Shown here: in pieces, positions 13,175-25,151 of the stretch
How positions within the stretch are numbered: position 1 is the first letter of the stretch
Layout: each line of letters opens with the position of its first letter
Source: Lentinula raphanica
Taxonomy: Eukaryota; Basidiomycota; Agaricomycetes; Agaricales; Omphalotaceae
NCBI GenBank assembly: GCA_027919835.1
Contig: JANVFP010000002.1
Span: forward strand, 496,001-560,000
DNA length: 64,000 nucleotides
Direction: 5' to 3'
Position numbers and translations under genes: made by a program
Notes under the pieces: model-generated
What the model saw: only the letters and a program-made list of their open reading frames with translations
Databases searched by the model: none
Told to the model about the DNA's origin: nothing

Positions 13175-16100
13175 CTATACCGTCTTCTTACGTTCCCCGA
13201 GGATACCTATTAGAAGTTTCTCCGCTTTCAATCGCTCCTTCATCGTCACCTCAATCCCATCCAACATTCGTATTCGAGGGCATGCCCGCATCACTAGTCC
13301 TCGATAAGCCAGCCTTCCAACATAAGAGTCGTTTGGTAGGTCTCGTCTGAACTTTGAATCCAATTCCTGCCACGCAGATCTGCTTGCCCCTTTGTCGCCC
13401 TTGCGCCCATCTTCCGAAGGTTGCAGTGCACCAGGAACATCCTTTACCAGGAGCGGGAGGTACCATCCTAATGTACATGGATTCATCCTGGTCACACACG
13501 GTTCAAATCGAATTTATCAGTGCCTCGTCTTAGCATCTCGAGGCTGTACCCGTACGTACCTGAAATCCAGCATCTCGACTTCCGGCATTCGTTGCAACAG
13601 GCGGATCAGTGCTTTCGTTCCTTTCAATCTCGAACCGATCATGGTCAGTTTTTGTAACCTCGTCAGTCCTTCCAATGGCCTAGCGTCTTCCAAAAAGTTG
13701 TAATTGAGGTTCAACACTCGAACGTTGGGAATCAACGATGCCAAGCCTTCGGGCATTGTGGTCAGCCTGCACGCCGCAAGCTCTAAATAAACCAGGTTGT
13801 AACATGATTCCGTTAGGAATCGTTTTCCTCCTAGCGCATTCCCTAGAATGTTGGCGTCAGATCTAACTCTGTATTTGATGCCTCAATCACTCACCTGAAA
13901 GATAGAGTCGTTTAACATCGCGAGTATCCTGCGTGTAAAACTTGCTGGACAACGCATCAGTACTTACATAGAACACTCGAACAATCCAATACTCACCATC
14001 CTTTTCCGCTCTGATTCCGAAGACTCAGATTTTCAAGTTTGGCGAGCCGATCCAGCTTTGTCAAGCCAGTCAGTGAATTGTTATCCATATAGAGCGTGCG
14101 AAGATTCGGTACGAAGTGTGTATCTAACACACTTATGCGGTTCCCGCTTGCACGAAGTATCTTCAGTCTAACCATAGGACAATCGACAGCAAACTTTTCC
14201 AGTGAGTTGTTATCTATCACCATCAGTGAAAATTTATGGTTAATGAGAAGTTTGAATCATTCAGGACAAGAGAGAGAAGATATCGAATTGTTCCACCGTA
14301 CTCGGCGGATACAGGGAACTTGCTTGGAATTTCTGTTCGAATTACTCACACAAACCAAACTGAACGACTCACCGACATTTAAGGCAATCAGAGATGGCAA
14401 TGAGGCCACACCAATCAGATGGTCTAAACGGTTCTCGCTGATGTTCAGCATTTCTAGGCGCGTCCTGTTAATTTCTTAGCATAGAGGCAAATCAGATGCG
14501 AAACAGGACGGACCACCGATACTGGTTGATATCTAGTGATCGAATACGATTGCCTTGCGCGCTGAGTTTCACTAACCCATCCATACGCTCTAGGCCTTCC
14601 AGGCTGCCGATTTTGTTCCAATCCGCCTTCAACTCCCGGAGATGTCGCAAACAAGATAGTTCTAACGATTGACTTTTAGACACATACATTGGAAGCATTA
14701 GAAGAGAGGATTTCCATACGAGTCAATGATTCCACTTCGTTCCTGCTAATGTCCAGGTTTTCAAGGTTGAGTAAATGATGATAGGAAGTTAACCCTGTCA
14801 AACTGTTATACAATAAATTTTCGCCCAAGAAAGGAGTAATAATCAAGCAAACTAGCATTTGACTCACCTATTACAAGCGACAGAAAGTGTCCGTACCGTG
14901 CTTGGGATCCCACTAAGCCACGACAGCATGTTTGAATTTCTGTAGACGGCGTATTGAGTCAAAAAAATGATAGGAGATACCTAGATAAAAAATTACAATT
15001 TAAGATGGTCCAAATTCGGTAAAAATTCCTTTAGCCGGGCTACGCTCTCAAGGTTTTTGCTAGAGAGGTCGATAGAATAGAGCGCCTCCCAATGTGGTTC
15101 GAACGGCTCCACGTCGGTTATGACTTGCACTAGTCGATCATGGGCGACGCCGAACGAGCATTCCGTTAAGAAAGTCTCGTTGAGTGCATTCGCGTGAGAT
15201 TGTCGCCGAAGCTTAGAGAAGTCGCGCCCAGGGCTTGAGGATCTCACTTTTGATAACGAGCTTATTACAGAAGGTTGGTCATTAGAACCATGCACCTTTG
15301 AAGGGGACCGCTCCGAATCGTAGTCTATCGGTTCCGTAAAAGTTAGTATTTTGCGTTCAAAGTGCTAATGACAAATGGCAAGTAAAGTGACAGGATGCTC
15401 ACCAGAATCTTCAAGTGCCACCAGCATGTTCGCAATACGTTTAGAACGGGCGGACGGCACAGACCCACTTCTACTGCCTGGCATAGTGACGTCGCCCATT
15501 TCGGAGTTCTTGTTCAGGCCGCGGATAGGCCCATCTCGTTTCCCATCTGAGAAGCTGACAGACCGACGATGCTTCGAGTTCTTTTGGGGCGTTCGGTACC
15601 GTGCGGCGCTTATATCTTTGAGTGCTGAAGCAGGAGTCTTCATAGCGGAACGCATGCTGGAGGATGAGGGTATCGGACGTTCGGGCGTATCTGGAGGCGA
15701 CACAGCATGCAGGTTAGAAGGTTCATTTGACTCGACCTCTCCGTTATCACTGTCCCCTTCCTCTTCCTCATCCGGTATTTCTTCTTCGTCCGTATGTATC
15801 TCCTCTTCCTCTTCTGGAACGTATTCAGAAAGGTTCACGGCTTCACGTAAACCAGTATCGTCTTCAGAGTCCGAAGTTTCCGTTCCGCCGTCCAAGATGA
15901 ATCCAGACATAGCATGAACAAGTCGACTGTTGGGGTGGTCTGTCTCGAAACTCGTTAGCTCCATTTCTTCAGCATCGTCGACTTCTGACTGTTCCTCTAC
16001 ACGAGAGAGTTCGTTGTAGTTCATGACGTCGTCATCGTGCTCCTCTATCGATGCTGTCAACTCTTCAATCCTGGATGAGGAATCATCTCTCAAACTTTCG

Positions 16101-17811
16101 ATATCACCAAAAGGGTCCTCGCTGACATCTTCTGGGGAAGAATGCTCTTCGTCATACCTGGTTCTTTTAACCCATTTCATTTCCGCTTTATCGAACACCA
16201 TATTTCCTAACGTTTCCAACGGCGGTACTTCATTTGGTGTTATGGTTCGAATGTGTGCAGTACCAGAATGCTTGACATCGGACGGTAGACTGCTGGCGGT
16301 AAGGGTGGTACCCGACGATGCAGAACTGGAGGAGACAACGCGTCTGATATCATTGTCGGCTTCTGTCGTGGAGGAAGGTACCGAGTGAGGAGGGGAAGGG
16401 ACTTTAGCAAGCATTGAAGATTCAGATGAAACGCAGATACGAGGTAGTGGATGGATATTCGATGTCATATGGCGAGAAGTCGATGTTTGAGCAGATAGAT
16501 ATATGTGAGATAGCTGGTGTGCGAGGTCAGCCTCCTCCCGCCGATTAGATGACCTATGGAGACTTCGCCTGGAATCTGACTCCAATTTGCTCAACCGTAG
16601 AAATCTCCCTGACAGGTTTTGACTATTGTCAGTGGCAGTCGCATATACGTCGCTGTCGCCAGAGAAGATGCGCTTTTGACCCTTCATATCGTTCTTGATT
16701 TGGGCCATGAGCGTGGCGGCTTGTAATCGAAACTTCGTGGAGGAGCGAGCTCCGTTTGGTGGAGGCGCGCAGTACGAGGGAGAGATGGTAGGATCTGACG
16801 ATGGGGAATCAGCACACGGATCAGAGATAGATGGCATGCTACACAACCTGAGTCTGAAGAGTCTTGGTCTTGAGCACTGGCGACTGTAGAAATTGTAGAG
16901 AAATCTCGAGCCTGTTTTATCTGCTGCATGAGAGAACGCGATTCCCCGACATAATCTTTCCCGAAGATTTTAGGCCTTGAGGGTTCGAGCATGTCTCCTT
17001 GCAAGTCACTTCTGGGGCTAAGCTTGACTCGCTTGGCGCTCCGTAAATCAGAACTAGGGACATCCTTCCCAATGGCTCCCGAAACCCTTGAGAAACCCTG
17101 GTCAAGACTCGCAGGCGAGTTTGTCGTACCAGACCCTAATGCAGGATTAACAGCGATTGAATCGACCATAGCAGATAGGTGATCTCGAGTATAAGTATCG
17201 TATTGGAATTGAAACAGTCGGAGGGGAGGATCGGTGGAAGGAGGCGCGTTTGTCGTTCGGACAGTCGGATTCCCAGGTGTGCTTTCCGCTTGCGGTCTAT
17301 TGTCAAGGTTAAGAAAGCCGACTCTGGGAGCAGAGAATGTGAATTGGCAGTCGACATTAGGTTTCCTGCCGTCGAAAGAGACCATATTGGGGATGTCAGT
17401 CTCCATGATCTCATCAGACTGTTGCTTCTCTATGGAACGTGGAGATTGTCGTTGTGGTGCTGGAGGTGAGGGAGGATCAAATAGTGCTTCAAGAGGCATT
17501 GGACTGAAGAAATTCTTAAGGTTGGCCTTTTTGTTTCGCCCAGGCGTTTTGGGAAGAATCGGCATGTCGTGGATGCTTTGATGAACCAGAAAAGTTCCAT
17601 GCGTTTCTGGGTTAGCTGATGTAGAGTTCATGTCGTTGATAGTATGTATCTGGGTAGATAAAGGTGCTGTGAACGAGATTGAGCGAGTTCCATTACTCTC
17701 TTCATCATCATCATCATCATCGTACTCTCCACCCTCTGGCTCTGCTTCTACCCATTCATCCTCAAGTTCTTCGGTTTGCCATGCAGGACGAGATCCGGCC
17801 ACGCTGGTCAT
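13175..17811 (-). CDS. cdc11: Cdc11/Nud1-like leucine-rich-repeat spindle-pole scaffold
   Basis: Probable homologue of S. pombe Cdc11 / S. cerevisiae Nud1, the spindle-pole-body anchor of the septation-initiation/mitotic-exit network. The start at 17811 gives an N-terminal tryptophan motif (PAWQTEELEDEWVEAE) seen in fungal members, followed by a run of aspartates. The first two thirds are acidic and Ser-rich with many SP/TP sites, fitting a phosphorylated scaffold. From about 15300 downwards, several exons code LRR units (NLDHLKL, LENLDISRNEVESL, LEMLNISENRLDHL, LRTLYMDNNSLTGL), closing with an LRR-cap-like segment (YVGRLAYRGLVMRACPRIR) near 13300. One 54-nt intron (about 16850-16797) joins the first long exon to the second in frame. 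At least eight further introns split the LRR part. The LRR architecture is certain. Orthology to Cdc11 is by architecture and N-terminal motif. Confidence 0.78.
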
Positions 17812-20697
17812 GTCCGATAAATAGTTTGCGGAAGGTGAAATCGGCGGATGCGAGAGAAGGAACGGAGGTTGGTTAGCGTTGGTTGTGGAAAACTAAAATT
17901 CAAATTGAGAGTAAACAAGGACCCACTACTTTCACGTGACCGTGTAGATCAGGAACCGCACCTCGACGCGCCTTTCATTTTCATTGTTCAAACCAAATCA
18001 AACTGGGTCAAGAATCTCTCCACGACTGTTCTGAGTCTGCCTCATAGTCTCAAGATATCAGCGAACATCCCGAAATACCTGAGGCTGTCTTGTCATTCTG
18101 ATTTACACTCCTCATCTGTCAAAGTCTAAAGAACTTGAACTTGTCACAATATTAATTCGCCAATCTATCATAAGAATGATCGTGTTCAAGGCTTCAACTT
18201 TATGGGCGATGTACTTGATATCTTCGTCATGAACGGTGCTTTTCCTCTGCGTGTAGTCCGCGGCGACGTCAAAGGGCAGAGAGAACAAACTCTTCGACCG
18301 TGATATTTCGGAATCGGACTGCCTCCTCCGGGACGCGCACCGAGCTATGTGGCAGCAGCTTCACCTGATGCGCGCAGCTGTATCTGGTCCAAGGATTGCT
18401 AAAAGATCGTTCAAATGGAAATCTACCTCAATAGTCACCCCAGGTCTGCAAGGATCACATCTTCACTTATCTGTCGCAATCTTTTCACCACCGATCTATC
18501 ATGCGCACTACTCATCCTTCAACCTTGTACATGGAACAAATCAGTCCCCAGAACTTCCACAACAGACCTCGGTCCGTAGCCGTCAGAATAAAGATGAACA
18601 CTGAGAATTCCAACGTCGCTTTCAATATAGTAGTACACGGTAAGACTCGTCGAGACTGCAAAATCATCATCTCAGGCGACCCGATAATACTTCCCCTTAT
18701 GGCAAACGCTCATGAGCTTCGATTGTGATGTAACACATGTAACTCGCGCATGTTGAGACGGTTCCATTAATAAGTATTATCCGCCTGTCTTTATTCTCAT
18801 TCCGACATTGAACGTTGATGCAGTCATCACGGTTTCAAATTCTGGACGCGGTACTAGGTATACAACATGATAAGACCCAAGTAATTCGTATGGAAACAAG
18901 TTCAGCTTCGTGTCAACATTGGGAAACTTCTTGGTAAGGAAGTTTTGACATTATACACGAAATTCGTATTCCTATACTTGGCGGGCTTGATCAACTCAGC
19001 TCACGACGACGGTACAAGTTCTTAACAATTTCCGAGTCTTTCAAGTTTTGGTCCTACGATTTACTCCGGCTTACATGCCCAATATCTTGAGGACAATCCT
19101 CCCCCCCCCCTGTCATCTATTGCGAACACAACCTGATCCGTGAGCACGAAGTCCACCCATACAGCGACAATCTTCACTTTGAAACATCCCCTACTATCTC
19201 GACGCACTGATATAGTTATGCCATTCATGATACCACTAGCAGTATCTCAAACACCATCAGAGTTCAAGCTAGGGCTTTCGTCATTAGAGTGCAAATAGCA
19301 TCGGTATTCCTCTCTCCCGACCGCTTGTCAAACGAGCCCAAGCTCGCTTGCTTGTCGATTGGTGGCAGGAGATCTAGACTAGAATAGCTGCGGGCAGATT
19401 ATAGCTAAGTGATCATCAAGAGTATCCCCGGGATGAGGGATCTTCAATCAGCTATCGACAGGCTGTGTCAGTATCATATACTTCTTGCAGGCACAACAGG
19501 GCCCTTGAATGTGTACTTCACTAGAAACTTGACACACTGACCAGGCTCAAGTTGCTTCTTTGATTTTGAAGCTAGAGCTGTCCAAGACTCGCCTATATTC
19601 CTTCGGCTGGAAGGGACTCGACAGAACGGTTGATTCAAGTATCTTGAAATGTCCACCCAACGGTAAACCACTGGCGCCTGGTAAGGTTGGTACCGGCTGG
19701 TACCTTGTATTATCAACCCCGAGTCCGGATCCGTACTCCCAGGGAGTCCCCTGGAGTCCCCCTCCAGTTCGTCACTGGCAGGATCTTACCGAGATTGTAC
19801 TACGAAGTCGAGAACTAGTTGAACTGAGTTCAAGGAGCTCAAATGACCTCGAGAAACTTCAATGACAATGACATTGTCCAGCAGGAGAATCAAAGAATAT
19901 TACTCACTCCGATAATTAATCATGTCAAAAGTCCAGGGCGTTGATTCACACTACTGTGGGTATTGTGTATATGTTGCGCAATATTGTATCATATGCCTGT
20001 TCTGAGCCATATACTGCGTCCTCCAAAGCATCATATCCACCAATCGAATGATGGCCTTGTCCCCGAATATCATACAAGTCAGCCTCGGGCAGGCCAGAAA
20101 GTCCACTATACTTAAAGTTCTTGCCACCAACGATGATCCGCCGAAAATGTCTTTTGTTGCTTTCCTCAACTTCAGTATATCTGCCAACAAGTCGACTCTA
20201 CTCGAGGTAGTTATTAATCATCTTTCCCGGTCTCAATCTAAGAAACAACATACCGCCAGACAGGCTGCTAGCGCTCAATAGGACTATTCTTGCCAGGTGT
20301 TCGAATTTCCAGATGATGTTCGGAAGTGTTCGGACTCCATTGTATCCACTTTCACCATACACAGTAAGTACATCTTAGCAAGGTCAAGAAACTTCCTCAG
20401 AGGGGTGCCTACTCGGCCGCGGTCCATTCCAGATCATTGCAATCCAAAATGCCGGGGTCTGTACCGAGATTCAATTTTTGGCCTACGGTATTCGCCCAGC
20501 GACCGTTAGATAGTATCACAGCGGAAAGCTCGAACCAGAGGCATGATAGTGAAAAAGTAGTGGTTTTCGTGCTGCAAAATTTCACAGACGTACTAAGTAT
20601 TTCGCAGGGGGTTTCGTCAGTGTCTGGCGAGAAGATCATACACTGGGATGGAAATATAATAGGTCCATTTGAAATGAGAAATATGAATCATCTAGTG
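17812..20697. other. Gene-poor stretch, about 2.9 kb
   Basis: Only short unrelated frames on both strands (longest about 120 codons at 20437-20802), none with intron signals or a recognisable fold. A run of ten C residues sits at 19101-19110. The segment next to 17812 must hold the promoter of the Cdc11-like gene. No repeat ends or RNA gene recognised. Confidence 0.5.
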
Positions 20698-21586
20698 TTA
20701 ATTCCTGGCAAGAGATCGATTTTCGAAACGCCTTTGCCTGAGGTTCGCATCCGGTACAGAAACTTCATTAGACTTGTTATCATATCGTTCGTGATCGTTT
20801 AAAGGTCCAGAATTCTGCGACATCAAATTCCTGCTGGGTTTGGCCAAAGACAACGATGTTTGGTACGACTGAGGAACGTCTATAGTCAAACGAGATGGCA
20901 CGAAGCCGTTGATTTTGTGAACAGCAGTCGTTCGAATAACGGGTGGGGAAATTGATGGCGTTCTGCACATCCTGGCCTCAATGGAATCGCGCCGCCTAGG
21001 AAGAGAAGCAAGAACAGGGCGAGAAAGAGGAAAGCCGACAGTAGGAGAGCGTTGTGCATAGCATCGCCGAGATGATCCAGGAAGAAGGGAGGTTCGATCA
21101 GAAAACCCATCTATGCTGACATGACCCGAAAGTAGAACCTCGCCGTTTTGCATATGAGCAAAATTGACCACGGCTTCCTTGCGGCGGGAATCGGGCTCTA
21201 GAGGAGACATTTCGAACAGAAATTCGGATTTGCATGAAGAGCTTTCTGAGAGACAACTCAAAGCAAAGACCCTAGGTGATGAAGACATTGAATTGCGACG
21301 AGATGGAATTGCGATAGGTGCAGAAGATTTGATGAAAGTAGTACGAGAGGCAGCATTTGGAGAACCAGAGTACAGACTCAAGCAATCCATCTGTCGGATT
21401 TTTGAGCGACGGTGAATGTTGTAGAGGATAGATGGTAAGGTTGACCAAGACAGTCCAGCAGACCTTCGATCGTGTATTATTCAGTGAAATCGGATTGATA
21501 TCTCCCGTAGCTTGATTCAAGGCTCCCGGAGCACAAAGTCCACTTAGACAAAGCAGCGTCTGAGAGAGTTCAAGTGAGTCACCCAA
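20698..21586 (-). CDS. Hypothetical Ser/Arg-rich protein
   Basis: Not recognised. A 230-codon frame (21390-20698) is extended upstream by an in-frame 41-codon exon (21586-21464) through an intron with donor GTCTGC and acceptor GACAG. The product would be about 271 residues: a hydrophobic, leucine-rich N-terminus, then a basic Ser-rich body with kinase-type motifs RRNSMSSS and RRDSIEAR. No membrane span or known domain is evident. It lies head-to-head with the Dpb3-like gene, about 420 bp apart, so the two may share a promoter. The body could also be translated from the internal ATG at 21390. The gene is supported by frame length and splice phase only. Confidence 0.45.
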
Positions 21587-22004
21587 GTAAACGGAGGAAA
21601 TGTAGCACCGACGCGACGTCCAACGCGCCTTAGCTCAGTGACTGTTGGTGTTTACGGTGAGTACCCGGACAGATTAGCGCCCTTCTAAATGACAGCAAGG
21701 AGAGTACGGGTGCGCATAGTTTGTTTATGATCTGAAGGCAGTTGAGGTGTATCGAGAAAAAGGAGCTTCGTCAGATCTGAGATATCATCGACGTGTGTCA
21801 GTGCGGCGAGGTGCGGGTGATCAAGAGGGGTCAAGGTTTGTGACTATGTCACATGTTACAAAAACGTGACCTGTTACTTCTAGTCACGAACGTTGGACGC
21901 TTGAGGGCGCTTGCAACTTGCACCTTGACATTAACGCGTACATAGTCTTCTCCCCTCTTGTGCCTCAACTGTCCCTCTTCTCGAGAGCACAAACCTTTAA
22001 CGTG

Positions 22005-22727
22005 ATGGACACTGATGCAACGCAGGAGCTGATCTCAGAACATATGGATGACACTGGCGCGGAGCTGCCAGAGGAGCACATGAATCAGGAAAATGTGCCC
22101 GCAGCCGGGCCAACGAAGAAAAAGAGGGAGAGGAAGGAAGCAAATCATCTTGTTCGCGATTCAGGGAAATCTCTTCTACCATTCTCTAGGGTTCAGAAAA
22201 TCATCAAGGCAGACAAGGTACGATACCCCATTTCACGAACATCATCTATCATCATGATTAGTGAATCAATCTTTCAGGAAATACCCATCATTGCGCGCGA
22301 CGCTACTTTCTTAATATCACTTGCAGCAGAAGAGTTCATCAAGCGACTATGTCAGGCTGGCCAGAAGGCAGCTGAGAAAGAGAAAAGAACGACTGTGCAG
22401 CACAAGGATTTAGGTGAGGAACCAAGGAAATCCTACAACACCTCAAGCTAAATCTTTCTATCCAGCCTCTGTGGTGAGAAGAGCAGACGAGTTCATGTTT
22501 CTTGATGGTAAGCATTTGCCCAAAACGCGTTAGGATTGGCTTTGTGATCTCATGTAACACCAGAAATCATTTCTCTCGATCAACCCGAGCCTCAGAAACG
22601 AATTCCAAAGGCTCTAGCAACTAAATCATTAGCGCCAGCCACAGTCGGGTCAACATTTCTGGACACATTTGTGAAAACTAAGCCTACGAATGCGCTTGAG
22701 CAGTTGCAGGAAACTGAGGATTCATGA
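22005..22727 (+). CDS. Dpb3/POLE4-like histone-fold protein (CBF/NF-Y type)
   Basis: A 184-residue histone-fold protein in four exons (22005-22217, 22278-22413, 22466-22507, 22564-22727) whose phases join without a break. The fold covers about residues 56-125: LPFSRVQKIIKADK, then ARDATFLISLAAEEFI, then TTVQHKDLASVVRRADEFMFLD. This arrangement is found in the Dpb3/POLE4 subunit of DNA polymerase epsilon and in CHRAC-type remodelling subunits, which bind DNA as heterodimers with a Dpb4-like partner. A basic stretch KKKRERKE precedes the fold and could be a nuclear signal. I choose the ATG at 22005 (G at +4, MDTDATQ) over the in-frame ATG at 21918, whose added residues are hydrophobic and unlike the family. 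Separation between the Dpb3 and CHRAC roles is not possible by eye. Confidence 0.8.
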
Positions 22728-23182
22728 TTATATGGAAGTCGATTCGTGTCTTATCACCGTGTACATTCGAGTTACTCATGAAATTGTAATTGTATGATTC
22801 ACCACGCAGAATTATGTTCTTTAAGTTTTTGTAAAGTACATAGGAGAACGCGAAAGAGCCCCATGGCACAGTTTATAGTAAGTGTCGAGATGGCTACGTA
22901 CATACTGTTCTGAGACGAGACCAGACGATCTGTTGTCGGAATTGCAAAGAATGACCCTCTGTATACCCTGGATTGAGTGACAAGTAAGAAATCCACGTTC
23001 GTATGTAGCAACTGCTCCCCTTCACGTATAATTTACGATACACAATCAATATATATGAATAACCGCATCCAAGTATTTCCAGCCTGGCGAAACAGTCTCA
23101 CACTTCCCTCAATCCGGACCTTCGATACCACACCGAGAGAGAGAAATGATAGGTGTCGGCATACTTGCATCTTTCAGCTCGA
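22728..23182. other. Short intergenic stretch between convergent genes
   Basis: The 3' flanks of the histone-fold gene and the PEBP-like gene face each other here. No gene or repeat seen. Confidence 0.5.
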
Positions 23183-23981
23183 TTACACATCAGGAGGAGT
23201 GGGGCTGTTCACAGGGTTGACTTCCATGAACGTTCCTGCGATGGGGCTTCCGAGTCCAGTTGCCTCTGCAAAAGCGCTGATGTTGAAGTTGTCCCTCGAG
23301 GTGTCAGGAGTGACCAAGGTCTGCGAGTCGAATTCATCTGATTGTGCAAAGACCAAGAAGATGTAGCTTTGAAAACATGAATCTTGAGCAAAGGACGAAG
23401 TCAAGAGAACGTTGAAACGTACCGGTGAGCTGTGGAAGTAAGAGGCGGGTTGGGCTGCAAGAACTCGGAAATAGCAGGTGTGCTGTTGGTCAAAGAGCCA
23501 TCAGATCCGACAGTGAAATTTCCACCGAGGAAGTGACGGATTTGAGCCTCAGTGGGGTTCACAGGAGTAGGCGCATCTGGGTCAACTGCTGCAACGACGA
23601 AGGGGCCAGTACCCGCGCTGCCAGTAAGAGCGAAGGTGGGTGGACCACCGGTCTCTGGTAGTTTTGATCAGTACAAGCGAGCGACTTCGAGTGCAACCTA
23701 CGATTCTGGTTAAGGAAATCTCCTGCCTTAAGAGTGATGCTTGGGGCTGATCCGTTTTGTGGGAATGTCACTTCAAGCAGGTCGGTAGGGTCGAAGAGAA
23801 TGCCAAGGTCGAACGGGATCTTGATAATTAAAGCCTTCATTGACCCAATTGAATATGAACTTCACAGAAAACTTACATTGGCTGTCTCGACAGTGTACTT
23901 GACCAGCTCGATGTCCGTGTCCTGAGCGCCCACAAGGGCGACAAGAGGTAGGAGATATGCCAAGTAAGAGAGAAGCTGCAT
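23183..23981 (-). CDS. Secreted PEBP-like protein (phosphatidylethanolamine-binding family)
   Basis: A small protein of the PEBP/TFS1 family with an N-terminal signal peptide (MQLLSYLAYLLPLVALVGA, cleavage near residue 20) and so probably secreted or vacuolar. Four exons are inferred. Diagnostic segments are LLEVTFPQNG, the DPDAP anion-pocket motif (VDPDAPTPVNPTEAQ), HFLGGNFT, and after a splice HR-YIFLVFAQSDEF, corresponding to the family's GxHRY box. Family members bind anionic lipid head groups or inhibit serine carboxypeptidases. Which one applies here cannot be told. A TATA-like box lies 39 bp upstream of the start. The stop is the TAA at 23183-23185. The family is clear and the cellular role is unknown. 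Confidence 0.82.
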
Positions 23982-24505
23982 TGTGGAATGACTAACCTTT
24001 TACTTCTACACCAACGACCTTTATACGAAGCCTTCAAACGCAGAAATTCTAGCTTGTAGATACGCTTACGCGACGGCCGCTCTCCCAAATGGTAATTAAG
24101 CTGGGAGCGTTCCCAAGCAGAATTCACAGATGCTATTATTGGATGAGAAATTTTTGCGAGCGAAATGCAAAACGATTCTCCGGTAACCACTCGTAGAAGC
24201 TGCGATAGAACGTACAATAGAGGAAGAATTTCGAAGCACACTACGTGCGTCATCAGGCGAAACTCGTCGAGTATTCCTTGAGTTGGGTATAACACACGAC
24301 GATGAGATGTTCCAGGTATTTTTATCAAAAATAGACCAAACATCAATTTAGTGCGGTCTCGTTGGTCGATGAGTCTGCCTTGACCGCGTTGGTTGACGAT
24401 TCTGTGTTCATGGTTGTTATACCAGCATCATCTCGTTGGCTGACAATTGTACCCTCGGTCCCTTCACGAAAGTTTACATTCCACCACGAATGACAAGTAG
24501 ATATG
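23982..24505. other. Intergenic stretch upstream of the PEBP-like gene
   Basis: Holds the PEBP-like promoter and the 3' flank of the small membrane protein gene. A minus-strand frame of about 157 codons overlaps the PEBP start but has no coding character. Confidence 0.45.
24020..24025 (-). promoter_or_regulatory. TATA-like box of the PEBP-like gene
   Basis: TATAAA on the minus strand, 39 bp upstream of the ATG. Supported by position and sequence only. Confidence 0.4.
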
Positions 24506-25006
24506 TTATTTGCGTTTACCCTTTGCACGTTTCTTTGGCGCAATTATAGACTGGGGAAGCCATTCATTGACAGGCTCTGTAGGTGGGGTTGTGGAAGTTT
24601 CCTGTATTGGGGTAGAGGCACTTCCGCCGTTCGCAACTGCTTCTGCTTTGGCAGAGGCTGCAGCTATTTCCTCTGGACTGACTTCCTCTCCTCTTCTGAT
24701 ACGGGCAGCTATCTCGGGAGTGACACGGATACGGCGGACGTTTGTTTGGAAGCCAGGAGCTAGACATCAGTTCAGTATTGAACATCCCGTGAGTGACAGA
24801 GCACCACATACCCCCTCTTCCAATTCCATGCAGCCTAAGCTTCCGTGCTAGATACCACTTCCTGGTGAAATATGCTGAAAGAAGAACAACGGGAGGTATT
24901 CTGTTCGGATAGAGCAAGTATACACTTTTGTAGAAGGTTAAGGCAGATTCACTCACATCACCCAGAGAAGTGAAGGATAGTCATCAACCGACGTTTTGGC
25001 TGCCAT
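24506..25006 (-). CDS. Small single-pass membrane protein, hypothetical
   Basis: Three exons encode about 130 residues starting MAAKTSVDDYPSLLWV. Splicing at GTGAGT (donor about 24956) yields one hydrophobic segment (about residues 12-28, LLWVIIPPVVLLSAYF) followed by a basic stretch (RKWYLARKLRLHG), as in a signal-anchor with positive residues on the cytosolic side. The C-terminal exon has a conserved-looking helix (RVTPEIAARIRRGEEVSPEEI) and ends in the Lys/Arg-rich tail KKRAKGKRK. The helix recalls ubiquitin-binding CUE-like or ribosome-associated factors, but I cannot name the family. It shares a 145-bp divergent promoter with RRP6. Confidence 0.68.
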
Positions 25007-25151
25007 TGTGATGGTCGTTGTTGACGTTGAACGCGTGAGCGCCTGGCGCCTAATGTTCGTTGTTGGACTGTTACATAAGCGCCCATTTTCTATTTTCTCT
25101 TTGTACTGTTACGACGATACGATATCTCCCCTCGCCCGACGCCCGCAAAAT

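Noticed and set aside
10096..17811. A mating-type locus around the homeobox gene
   Set aside because: The homeodomain is of the TALE/KN type in a lone gene with no divergent HD partner, and the neighbour is Cdc11-like. No pheromone or receptor gene is seen.
19101..19110. Run of ten C residues as a functional element
   Set aside because: A simple homopolymer in a gene-poor stretch with nothing around it; also prone to sequencing error.
21918..22004. Upstream in-frame ATG for the Dpb3-like protein
   Set aside because: The 29 extra residues are hydrophobic and unlike the acidic N-termini of histone-fold subunits, and the ATG at 22005 has a better context.
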